From an uncultured Selenomonadaceae bacterium (GTDB lineage: Bacteria; Bacillota; Negativicutes; Selenomonadales; Selenomonadaceae), in assembly GCA_910579115.1 (NCBI GenBank), contig CAJTSO010000061.1, forward strand, positions 852-8,789: a stretch of DNA of 7,938 nucleotides, written 5' to 3'. The position numbers were made by a program, and so were the translations under genes. Shown here one piece after another: positions 1 to 5,696 of this stretch. Each line of letters begins with the position of its first letter. Within the stretch, counting starts at the first letter, position 1. The notes beneath the pieces were generated by a model. That model did not search any database, was not told the DNA's origin, and saw only the letters and a program-made list of their open reading frames with translations.

Positions 1-132
1 TGCCACCCGGCGCACCTCAGCGCGCCTGGCAGCCGCGTCGGCCTTTTCTTCGGCCAGGTCGAGGCTCTCTTCCTCCTCATAGATTTCCTCCTGGGGCATA
101 ACCCAGTTGGTCAATTTTTCCCAAAGACTCAC
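1..132 (-). CDS. sepF: Probable cell division protein SepF, N-terminal part (runs off window)
   Basis: Only the first 44 codons are present. A GTG start at 132-130 is preceded by GGGAGGA (plus-strand 141-147) at 8-base spacing, and the frame is open to the window edge. The peptide begins VSLWEKLTNWVMPQEEIYEE (V read as Met) and continues into an acidic, then Ala/Arg-rich linker. SepF proteins typically have this layout: a short amphipathic membrane-binding helix, an acidic low-complexity linker, and then a globular FtsZ-binding domain, which here would lie outside the window. SepF tethers FtsZ to the membrane in Gram-positive and related bacteria. The call rests on the N-terminal layout alone. 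Another membrane-associated protein with an amphipathic start is possible. It lies downstream of typA on the same strand, 196 bases away, so it may have its own promoter. Confidence 0.5.
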   Translation of the reverse strand, partial: MSLWEKLTNWVMPQEEIYEEEESLDLAEEKADAAARRAEVRRVA

Positions 133-225
133 AACAAAAATCCTCCCATATTAAACTGTGACGGTACGGGTGATTGCCGGCAATTTATCATTTTTTAGAC
201 AACATGCCGTATTATTTTCATTCTT

Positions 226-255
226 ATTATGTAGGAAAACTCCTGCAAATTGCAA
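226..255 (-). promoter_or_regulatory. Weak candidate promoter for the gene starting at 132
   Basis: On the minus strand, TTGCAA (250-255) and CATAAT (226-231) are separated by 18 bases. This matches consensus at 4/6 and 5/6 positions and would give a leader of about 85-90 bases. The surrounding 133-328 gap is AT-rich. It also contains a 12-bp palindrome ATTGCCGGCAAT at 173-184, inside the predicted leader. No clear typA terminator is visible here, so read-through from typA is an alternative source of transcription. Confidence 0.25.
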
Positions 256-328
256 GAAGATTTTAAAAAAAATAGTAAAATTGCCTATATTCTCATTTTA
301 ACAGAACAAACCCACTATAGACCAACAA

Positions 329-2155
329 TTATTTCCCCGCCGCCTTGATGGCGTTCTTCCGGGCCCGGCCCCGGGCCGTATGGTCAAGGACGGTTTTCCG
401 CAGGCGGATATTCTGGGGGGTGACCTCTACCATTTCATCATCGTTGATATATTCAAGGGCCTGCTCCAGGCTGAGAATCCGGGGCGGTACGAGACGGATG
501 GCCTCATCCGAGGCAGAGGTGCGCATATTGGATACATGCTTTGCCTTGCAGGGGTTGATATCGATATCCAGCTCCCGGGCATTCTCCCCTACGATCATCC
601 CCTCATATACGGACTGCCCCGGGGAGATGAACATTACTCCCCGATCCTGAAGGGTGAAGATACCATAACCGGTGGTCTCTCCCTGCTCGAAAGCCACCAG
701 GGAGCCATGGGTACGGCTGGGCATATCCCCCTTGTAGGGAACGTAGCCGTGGAAGACATGGTTCATGATACCGTTGCCCTTGGTGTCGGTGAGGAAGTCG
801 TTGCGGTAGCCGAAGAGGCCCCGGGCGGGAATAACGTATTCCATCCGGATGTAGGAGGCCACCTCCGTCATATTCACCAGCTCCGCCTTACGGGTGCCCA
901 GCAGCTCCATGACGGTTCCCATATATCCCTGAGGCACCTCTACCGTCAGGTTTTCGATAGGCTCGCAGAGCTGACCGTTGATAGTTTTGTAAATAACCTC
1001 CGGCTTCCCCACCTGCAGCTCGTAGCCTTCCCGGCGCATGGTCTCGATGAGGATGGAAAGGTGGAGCTCCCCCCGGCCGGAAACCTTGAAGGTATCAGCA
1101 GAATCGGTTTCCTCCACCCGCAGGCTCACATTTGTCTCCACTTCCTTGAACAGGCGTTCACGGATGTGGCGGCTGGTGACGAACTGCCCTTCCTGACCGG
1201 CAAAGGGGCTGGTATTGACCCCAAAGGTCATGGATAGGGTGGGTTCATCGATATTGATGGCCGGAAGCGCCTCCGGAGCGGCGGCGTCGGCCACGGTCTG
1301 GCCGATGGCCACATCGGCCAGACCGGTGAAGGCTACGATATCACCCATGGAAGCAGAGGGAACTTCTACCCGCTTCAGCCCCTGATAAACAAAAATCTTG
1401 CCAATCTTTGCCTTCTTCTCATGGTCCCCGTCGGTGAGGATAACATTCTGGTTCACAGTGGCGGTTCCCCGGATAATGCGCCCGATCGCCACCCGGCCCA
1501 TGTAATCGTCCGCCTCCAGGGTGGTCATCATCTGGAGGGGTCCCTCTGCGTCTCCCTTGGGCGCGGGAAGCTCCCTGATCATCATCTCAAAGAGGGGAGT
1601 AAGGTCACTGTTGTCATCAGCCATATCCAGCTTGGCGATACCGTCCCGGGCCGCGCAGTAGACTACCGGGAAGTCCAGCTGATCATCATCGGCGTCCAGC
1701 TCCATGAACAGTTCCAGAACCTCGTCGTAAACATCGTCCACCCGCTGGTCCGGCCGGTCGATCTTATTGATGACCACGATGGGCTTCAGCTTCTGCTCCA
1801 GGGCCTTCCGGAGGACATATTTTGTCTGGGGCATGGGCCCTTCAAAGGCATCCACCAGCAGGAGGACCCCGTCAACCATGTTCAGAACCCGTTCCACCTC
1901 GCCGCCGAAATCCGCATGGCCCGGAGTGTCAACGATATTGATCTTCACATCCTTGTACATAATGGCAGTATTCTTGGAAAGGATGGTAATGCCCCGCTCC
2001 CGCTCGATATCGCCGGAGTCCATGACCCGCTCCGCTACCTGCTCGTTGGCCCGGAATACATGGCTCTGCTTCAGCATGGCATCGACCAGCGTGGTCTTGC
2101 CATGGTCAACGTGAGCAATAATGGCGACGTTACGCAAATTTTCCCTGATGGTCAT
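329..2155 (-). CDS. typA: Ribosome-associated translational GTPase TypA/BipA
   Basis: The 608-residue product is the normal length for TypA/BipA, a translational GTPase related to EF-G and LepA. It binds the ribosome and supports 50S assembly and growth at low temperature or under stress. The G domain shows G1 AHVDHGKT (14-21), G2 RGIT (54-57), G3 DTPGH (76-80) and G4 NKID (130-133). The G5 region reads YCAARDG (166-172), where family members usually have an SA pair. Domain II follows, then an EF-G-like domain with SGRGELHL, then the BipA-specific C-terminal domain with a basic tail. The ATG at 2155-2153 follows GGAAGGA and AGGAGG (plus-strand 2163-2173). A near-consensus promoter lies about 130 bases upstream. 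The gene is intact, and antisense frames within it are shadows. Confidence 0.97.
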   Translation of the reverse strand: MTIRENLRNVAIIAHVDHGKTTLVDAMLKQSHVFRANEQVAERVMDSGDIERERGITILSKNTAIMYKDVKINIVDTPGHADFGGEVERVLNMVDGVLLLVDAFEGPMPQTKYVLRKALEQKLKPIVVINKIDRPDQRVDDVYDEVLELFMELDADDDQLDFPVVYCAARDGIAKLDMADDNSDLTPLFEMMIRELPAPKGDAEGPLQMMTTLEADDYMGRVAIGRIIRGTATVNQNVILTDGDHEKKAKIGKIFVYQGLKRVEVPSASMGDIVAFTGLADVAIGQTVADAAAPEALPAINIDEPTLSMTFGVNTSPFAGQEGQFVTSRHIRERLFKEVETNVSLRVEETDSADTFKVSGRGELHLSILIETMRREGYELQVGKPEVIYKTINGQLCEPIENLTVEVPQGYMGTVMELLGTRKAELVNMTEVASYIRMEYVIPARGLFGYRNDFLTDTKGNGIMNHVFHGYVPYKGDMPSRTHGSLVAFEQGETTGYGIFTLQDRGVMFISPGQSVYEGMIVGENARELDIDINPCKAKHVSNMRTSASDEAIRLVPPRILSLEQALEYINDDEMVEVTPQNIRLRKTVLDHTARGRARKNAIKAAGK

Positions 2156-2283
2156 TTGAAAATCCTTCCTCCTGTTTTCCTACAATAAAGTATAACTCCT
2201 GCGCAAAAGCGATTTTCGACGAATAACGGCTGACCAAAACGCCCGCAAAAATAAACTGCAAATTTTTTGTGTCAGTAAATTTC

Positions 2284-2312
2284 ATAATATTATATAATCT
2301 TTTTGGTGTCAA
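2284..2312 (-). promoter_or_regulatory. Sigma-70-type promoter for typA
   Basis: On the minus strand a perfect -35 TTGACA (2307-2312) is followed after exactly 17 bases by TATTAT (2284-2289, 5/6 match to TATAAT). Transcription should start near 2277, giving a leader of roughly 120 bases before the typA ATG at 2155. No recognisable riboswitch was seen in the leader. Confidence 0.7.
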
Positions 2313-2321
2313 TGATTTTCT

Positions 2322-2350
2322 GGCCCGGCAAAATTGCCCGGACGGGCCGG
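2322..2350. repeat. Nested GC-rich inverted repeat upstream of the typA promoter
   Basis: GGCCCG (2322-2327) is repeated in inverted form as CGGGCC further right (about 2343-2348), with one wobble allowing extension outward. Between them sits a second inverted repeat, GCAA-AA-TTGC. The element lies just upstream of the typA -35 box, outside any gene. It could be a remnant terminator or an operator-like site; nothing identifies a binding protein. Confidence 0.4.
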
Positions 2351-2368
2351 ACAAATCCCTACATCCAT

Positions 2369-2388
2369 AAAATACCGCGCGGTATTTT
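2369..2388. repeat. Perfect 20-bp palindrome, operator- or terminator-like
   Basis: AAAATACCGC is followed immediately by its exact reverse complement GCGGTATTTT, and two more T residues follow on the plus strand. As DNA it has the symmetry of a dimeric-regulator operator. As RNA it could fold into an 8-bp stem with a GCGC loop and a U-rich end, which would resemble a short terminator in either direction. It lies between the divergent typA and 2631 genes. Confidence 0.45.
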
Positions 2389-2411
2389 TTACGGATTGAC
2401 GCAGCAGATTA

Positions 2412-2582
2412 GTGTCCTGTGCAATCGGGCTTGCGGTATGCGCTTTCGTCCTTTTGCAATACTTCCCCAAGTTAGCATCCTGCCAGCCGATGCTTTTGCC
2501 GGGCATCGCTGCAATAATCGCTTTAGCGAATATCAACATGGAGGTCATCTGCAACCCGCCCTTTAGGACAAAATGTCCCTAG
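2412..2582 (+). other. Cryptic hydrophobic 56-codon frame, possible small membrane protein or gene remnant
   Basis: A frame beginning at GTG 2412 and ending at TAG 2580-2582 encodes 56 residues. It has two hydrophobic stretches (about residues 3-18 and 27-41), separated by a Lys/Cys/Gln turn, and ends with a polar NPPF..KCP tail. Five cysteines are present. The frame ends 48 bases before the next plus-strand gene. There is no convincing ribosome binding site before the GTG. In-frame TGA at 2397-2399 closes it upstream, so it may be the tail of a decayed gene. The opposite strand is also open (2309-2554), so coding status is uncertain and no family is recognised. Confidence 0.2.
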
Positions 2583-2630
2583 GTAGACGGTTCAATAAAT
2601 CAAAATATTAAACGCAAAGGAGAGAGTATT

Positions 2631-2981
2631 ATGAGTCTTTTTGTTCACAACGAGGAGGGCGACAACTATGAGGCAGAAATTAACGGAGTTCGTTTTGTCT
2701 GTCAAGAAGTAACACCCGAATATGAAACTACTGCAACAGCTTTGGCCGAAGCGTACAAGAAAAAGCTGCCGCAAATCGTTGCATTTATGCTGGACGATAT
2801 AACGGCAATCTTTGGCGATATTTCAGCAGATGCGCTGACTGAGGCTTTGGGCACACCGGAGATTGATTTGGATAGGAGCATTATCTCCTATCTTGAGCAG
2901 ACCCTTGACGATAGCCACATTATTGATGTTGAATACGGCGATAATTTTGAGGAATTATACGAGGTCATTATTGACGGCTAA
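2631..2981 (+). CDS. Small acidic hypothetical protein (116 aa)
   Basis: The ATG is preceded by AAAGGAG (2616-2622) at 8-base spacing, a strong start signal. The 116-residue product is acidic and soluble, with no signal peptide, membrane segment or cysteine-rich motif. The N-terminal part (about 10-30) looks like beta strands (YEAEINGVRFVC). The middle (about 33-60) is a probable long helix rich in Ala, Glu and Lys. The end contains DDSHIIDVEYGDNFEELYEV. Small acidic alpha/beta proteins of this type are often found as immunity or contact-inhibition accessory proteins, but no specific family is recognised and no toxin gene is adjacent. Base composition is AT-richer than typA and the 3216 gene, which suggests separate acquisition. 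No convincing promoter was found directly upstream. Confidence 0.75.
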   Translation: MSLFVHNEEGDNYEAEINGVRFVCQEVTPEYETTATALAEAYKKKLPQIVAFMLDDITAIFGDISADALTEALGTPEIDLDRSIISYLEQTLDDSHIIDVEYGDNFEELYEVIIDG

Positions 2982-3013
2982 ACAATCTACAGGCTGATAG
3001 GAACACAATCCCA

Positions 3014-3098
3014 CAGCCGCAAGGTCAACGGCATATAAAAAACCATTGGACGGCGGCTGGTTATTCAAAACGAAAACAAACACCAAACGGCGGTTTTG
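3014..3098. repeat. Inverted repeats in the 2982-3215 gap
   Basis: CAGCCGC (3014-3020) pairs with GCGGCTG (3053-3059) across a 32-base loop. Downstream, CAAAAC (3066-3071) pairs with GTTTTG (3093-3098). Neither hairpin is followed by a clean U-tract, so a terminator for the 2631 gene is not well supported, although a structured 3' end is plausible. Confidence 0.25.
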
Positions 3099-3147
3099 AT
3101 TTATAACACCTGTGTTCAAAATATGCCTTGGATATTTTCTTTTTTCT

Positions 3148-3175
3148 TTGTATAAATTCCCTGGTATGGTAGAAT
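3148..3175 (+). promoter_or_regulatory. Extended -10 promoter for the 3216 gene
   Basis: TTGTAT (3148-3153), a 16-base spacer and TAGAAT (3170-3175) are preceded by the extended -10 dinucleotide TG at 3167-3168. The predicted start near 3182 gives a short leader of about 34 bases to the ATG at 3216, enough to include the AGGAGG. Confidence 0.55.
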
Positions 3176-3215
3176 TGGAGCTATAAAATCAACCGCTCGA
3201 ACAGGAGGCAGAGCC

Positions 3216-3944
3216 ATGGAAAAATGGAAAATTTTGGAGGCCAGCCTCAAAGACGACCCCCTGCTGAACAACTACATGGTTGCCCTGATGGAAAACCCCT
3301 ATTACTTTGAAAATTTTGCCTTCGGCTGCACCCTTAAATCCCTGGCCGATTCCTTTGATATAGATGCCTTTTACGCCGGGGAAGATGATGACTCCGGCTT
3401 CTCTGAGATCCATGAAGACGATGCCATCGTGGAGATCACCGCGGTGTTCGGAGAATCTGCCTACTGTCTGGGCTTCGTCTTCGATCACGACCAGGCTGAC
3501 GGCGCTTTCCGCCTGGGCTACGCCCACGACGGGGAAAATGGTTTTGCCGACGAGGAAACCGTGCTGAACGAGCTGGAGCCCTATTTCACGGAAGCGGCCC
3601 TGGACCGTCTGATGGATCTGGTAATGACCAGCTCCTACTACTTTGCCGGGCTCCCCTTCGGGGAAACCCTCCGCCAGCAGGCAGAGGACTTCACTATCAA
3701 CGCCGGTCTGGCGAAAGAGGACTCCGCTGACGGTATGTGCCCCGTGTCCTGCGGCGAGGGCATCGTCGCCTTGGAGGCCCGCTTAGGGAACCGGGATTAT
3801 TATATGGAATTCGTCTTCAAGGACGGAGACGATGAGGGCATCTTCTATATGTGCTACGGGGAAATTGACCGGGAGCCCGTAGAAGAATTTGAAGATTTCA
3901 TCAAACTGCTGGAACCATTCTTCCCCCAACCGGACAGACCATAA
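3216..3944 (+). CDS. Acidic hypothetical protein with two tandem copies of a ~112-residue domain
   Basis: The ATG follows AGGAGG (3203-3208) with 7-base spacing. The 242-residue product is strongly acidic, without signal peptide or membrane segments. It is an internal duplication. Residues 24-40 (LMENPYYFENFAFGCTL) match 136-152 (VMTSSYYFAGLPFGETL). FVF at 87-89 matches FVF at 199-201, and LEPYF at 120-124 matches LEPFF at 232-236. All three pairs are offset by exactly 112 residues, so the two copies have no net insertion or deletion. Conserved positions in each copy include YYF, FG..L, FVF, a C/G-Y pair and LEP[YF]F. No catalytic motif or known family is recognised, and a binding or scaffold role is only a guess. 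It appears monocistronic, with its own promoter and a strong terminator after it. Codon use resembles the core genes. Confidence 0.85.
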   Translation: MEKWKILEASLKDDPLLNNYMVALMENPYYFENFAFGCTLKSLADSFDIDAFYAGEDDDSGFSEIHEDDAIVEITAVFGESAYCLGFVFDHDQADGAFRLGYAHDGENGFADEETVLNELEPYFTEAALDRLMDLVMTSSYYFAGLPFGETLRQQAEDFTINAGLAKEDSADGMCPVSCGEGIVALEARLGNRDYYMEFVFKDGDDEGIFYMCYGEIDREPVEEFEDFIKLLEPFFPQPDRP

Positions 3945-3994
3945 CCCTTTAAGTCAGCAAATCCCTCCGCAAATATTCGAAATAATAAAAAAGT

Positions 3995-4044
3995 GCGTTA
4001 CCCCGATGTGCTGCTTTTTGACACACCGAGGTAACGCGTTTTTT
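3995..4044 (+). terminator. Rho-independent terminator after the 3216 gene
   Basis: The left arm (3995-4010) and right arm (4022-4037) form a 16-bp stem with two mismatches around an 11-base loop. The stem ends GGTAACGC and is followed by GTTTTTT. An A-tract at 3987-3992 precedes the stem, so it could also terminate minus-strand transcription. Confidence 0.85.
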
Positions 4045-4161
4045 GAATCGTCAGCCATTATTTGTTTTTACAACGCCGTTGTTCAGAAAATATCACAGGT
4101 AGTTTTCTTTCCCTTTGCGGTCAGCCTCCCCTGCAAAGTAGGTGGCCATCCCCCCTAAAAG

Positions 4162-4205
4162 TCTCCCCTGTAGGGGATGTGGCACCAACGGTACCGGAGG
4201 GGTGA
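4162..4205. repeat. REP-like palindromic intergenic element
   Basis: TCCCCT-GT-AGGGGA (4164-4177) is a perfect inverted repeat. It is followed by GGCACC-AAC-GGTACC (4181-4195), which has one mismatch, and then by GGAGGGGT. This pattern (CTCCCCT..AGGGGA.GTGGCAC...GGAGGGGT) resembles short, dispersed, GC-rich palindromic repeats that I recall from many Bacillota genomes. It lies about 30 bases beyond the stop codon of the minus-strand FTR-like gene, where such elements may stabilise or end transcripts. Only one copy is in this window, so its repeat status is inferred. Confidence 0.5.
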
Positions 4206-4233
4206 CAAGACAACTTAATAGTCTGAATTTATC

Positions 4234-4452
4234 TTACTCCTCAGGCGTTTTCGGCTCCTTTTTCTTATAGTACAGCATGCAGTGGCAGAATCCCTCGAAA
4301 TCCGGGTCGGCGATCTGCTCCCGAAACTCCCGGCACATACACTTTGTGTCCTCCGTTCGTTCCAGGCGGCAGGGACAATAGCCGCCGGTCTTTTTCAGCC
4401 CCGCTCTTACCAGATCAGCGATTTTTTCATCCGGATTGACTGAAATCTTCAT
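4234..4452 (-). CDS. Ferredoxin:thioredoxin reductase catalytic-subunit-like iron-sulfur protein
   Basis: The 72-residue product carries six cysteines in three Cys-X-Cys pairs: CPC (26-28), CMC (38-40) and CHC (56-58). Around them the sequence reads YCPCR, KCMCREF and GFCHCMLY. This is the signature of the FTR beta subunit. In that family four cysteines bind a [4Fe-4S] cluster, and the other two form the redox disulfide that reduces thioredoxin with electrons from ferredoxin. The spacings here (9 and 15 residues) differ from the plant/cyanobacterial pattern (16 and 8). The ATG at 4452 is preferred over the in-frame TTG at 4476 because GGAGGGGG lies just ahead of it. The gene starts 20 bases after the stop of the 4473 gene on the same strand, so they are probably cotranscribed. 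Its electron donor and its target thioredoxin are not in the window. Confidence 0.85.
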   Translation of the reverse strand: MKISVNPDEKIADLVRAGLKKTGGYCPCRLERTEDTKCMCREFREQIADPDFEGFCHCMLYYKKKEPKTPEE

Positions 4453-4472
4453 AATTCCCCCTCCAACTCCCT

Positions 4473-5027
4473 TCAAAGCTGCCTTATGAGCCGGTTCCCT
4501 TTCACGGCGTCATTATAAATCTCCCGAAACCCCCGCTTCATATTCTCCCCGTAAGAAATATCCATCAGTCCGATGATGCCATCGGTGATCACCGCGTCCC
4601 GAAAGGGAAGAAGGGTTGCCGTCAGCGCCAGGGGCAAGGGTCTCCCCCCAAGCATTACATTGAAGGAGAGGCTGGTCCCCTTTACGATATAAACCTCTCG
4701 GGCCTGATTGATAAAGACCGCCCCCTCCCGCAGCTGCCGTTCGTAGATGAAGTTGTCGGTCTTTGCCCGCTTCCAGGAGCGGAGGAGGTCCTTCTCACCC
4801 TCGGTCAGGCGGTTATTTTCCGCCAGATATCCGTCGATCAGGGACACATCCGCCCAGAGCTTCTCCGCTATCTTTCCGGCAATCTGCGGCACCATTCCCT
4901 TTTCCACCGTCATGGTGTCCAGCTCCGGATACAGCTTTGCCTTTTTATTTACATAGCCCAGCAGCGGCAGCCATATAGAATTTCTTAAGGGTGAAGACCA
5001 GTTCCAAGAAAAATTCATTGACTTCAT
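4473..5027 (-). CDS. Conserved-looking hypothetical protein, probably frameshifted at the 5' end
   Basis: The frame encodes 184 residues ending NRLIRQL. It shows features of a soluble alpha/beta protein: WLPLLGYVNKKAKLYPE near the start, a helical stretch with LLRSWKRAKTDNFIYERQL in the middle, then REVYIVKGTSLSF and a hydrophobic LALTATLLPFRDAVITDGIIG segment. No cysteine motif or known catalytic residues are seen, and I do not recognise a family with confidence. The ATG at 5027 has no ribosome binding site, and the first 18 or so codons use rare triplets (TCT, TCA, TTA, AGA, ATA). The true start is more likely at 5046 in another frame, described separately. It is followed at 20 bases by the FTR-like gene, suggesting a two-gene operon and a possible functional link to thiol redox, which is inference only. 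Confidence 0.7.
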   Translation of the reverse strand: MKSMNFSWNWSSPLRNSIWLPLLGYVNKKAKLYPELDTMTVEKGMVPQIAGKIAEKLWADVSLIDGYLAENNRLTEGEKDLLRSWKRAKTDNFIYERQLREGAVFINQAREVYIVKGTSLSFNVMLGGRPLPLALTATLLPFRDAVITDGIIGLMDISYGENMKRGFREIYNDAVKGNRLIRQL

Positions 5028-5046
5028 TGGCTGAAAGATGAGACAT
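4945..5046 (-). other. Displaced 5' coding segment of the 4473 gene (frameshift)
   Basis: An ATG at 5046-5044 lies 7 bases after GGGGGA and opens a 33-codon frame beginning MSHLSANEVNEFFLELVFTL. Its codons (GAA, GTC, CTG, TTC, ACC, AAG) match the style of the core genes. It overlaps the 5' end of the 4473 frame in another reading frame. The span from 5046 to 4473 is 574 bases, one more than a multiple of three. A single extra base near 4960-4985, for example in the AAGAAA run, would explain the two frames and give a protein of about 190 residues. Sequencing error, a real inactivating mutation and programmed slippage cannot be separated here. Confidence 0.5.
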
Positions 5047-5109
5047 TGTTCATTCCCCCGTGTTCAATTTGTTATTACAATCTACAGCCTGAGAATTTAT
5101 CACGCTTAT

Positions 5110-5511
5110 TTAGTTTTGTTTCCTTGAGTGGTATGGAACCGCGTCGTCCATTACTGGTGGCGGTATATTTTTGTCGAGCTCGGCCAATTCTTTTTCTGTT
5201 CTCGGATAATACAGTCTCTCCCGCTCCTTCTCCGAAGTCGAGCGTGGTTTGGCTTGCTTCTCTGACAAGATTGTCTACCCCATCTCGTTCCATTGTCGGA
5301 TGTTTGTCTTCCACTGCCCTGCATAGTTCGCCAGCCTCATGAATAATTCCTGCCTCTTGATTATATTTCTCAATATGGAAACTGCCTTATCATCAAACAC
5401 GACAAAGCCGTAGCCATCATCTCCATCACCGGCAAAAACTACTACGCCATCGGCCGCAGCGCTAATTGGGTCACCACTATAAACACTCAGGTCAACTTCA
5501 CAATGATATTT
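5110..5511 (-). pseudogene. Decayed gene with an M23 peptidase-like fragment
   Basis: One minus-strand frame runs from 5511 to TAG at 5277-5275 (78 codons) and continues past it to TAA at 5112-5110 (54 codons). It is closed upstream by TGA at 5514-5512. The first part reads HCEVDLSVYSGDPISAAADG, then VVVFAGDGDDGYGFVVFDD. This resembles the H-x(3)-D...AAxxGxVxxAG...GYGxxVxxxH core of LytM/M23 zinc endopeptidases, which cut peptidoglycan cross-bridges. The second H-x-H zinc motif is missing, so the domain is truncated. After the stop, a Lys/Glu-rich tail ending PPPVMDDAVPYHSRKQN looks like a genuine protein C-terminus of unknown origin. No start codon with a ribosome binding site is visible. 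This is interpreted as debris, possibly from a phage or integrated element. A competing open frame (5075-5314) overlaps it and is less convincing. Confidence 0.45.
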
Positions 5512-5531
5512 TCACTTCCATTTACTGATGC

Positions 5532-5560
5532 TAGACAACAAAACAGAGGTTTGATATAAT
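5532..5560 (+). promoter_or_regulatory. Strong extended -10 promoter for the Fic gene
   Basis: TAGACA (5532-5537, 5/6) is followed after 17 bases by a perfect TATAAT (5555-5560). The latter is preceded by TG at 5552-5553, an extended -10. The predicted start near 5567 leaves a leader of about 130 bases before the ATG at 5697. An in-frame TTG at 5607 within that leader could extend the protein but lacks a ribosome binding site. Confidence 0.7.
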
Positions 5561-5573
5561 TAAATTGTTATAA

Positions 5574-5696
5574 GTTAGTCTACTGGCAGCAGGCGAAGAA
5601 AAATCATTGCTTTTGAATGAGGAAGCTGACATCGAGGAAGAAAGAAACAATTTTGACCGGAAAAAGTTCATCATGAACCTTTTCAAGGAGGAATAT
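5574..5696 (+). other. Open in-frame extension upstream of Fic
   Basis: The Fic reading frame stays open upstream to TAA 5571-5573, adding about 41 codons. The extension includes AAGEEKSLLLNEEADIEEER and then a basic patch, with protein-like Glu/Lys/Leu composition. The strongest start signal is still the ATG at 5697. The extension may be a leftover of a longer ancestral N-terminus or an alternative form started at TTG 5607. Confidence 0.3.

Noticed and set aside
380..2114. Long plus-strand open frames opposite typA
   Set aside because: They are antisense shadows of an intact, highly conserved typA gene and show no family features.
2309..2554. Minus-strand open frame opposite the cryptic hydrophobic frame
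   Set aside because: It starts at TTG without a ribosome binding site, overlaps the typA promoter region and shows no recognisable family.
2390..2600. Several short hairpins (for example 2518-2529 and 2566-2578) considered as a riboswitch
   Set aside because: No conserved core of a known riboswitch class could be matched, and the stems are short with no consistent overall fold.
2982..5094. Imperfect direct repeat ACAATCTACAG(G/C)CTGA(T/G)A at 2982-2999 and 5077-5094, possibly flanking an insertion
   Set aside because: A 16/18 match between two sites is close to chance expectation in an 8-kb window, and the segment between contains no integrase or transposase.
5046..5342. Plus-strand frame and minus-strand 79-codon frame (5075-5314) in the debris region
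   Set aside because: They overlap the more convincing M23-like frame, lack ribosome binding sites and have no family-like motifs.
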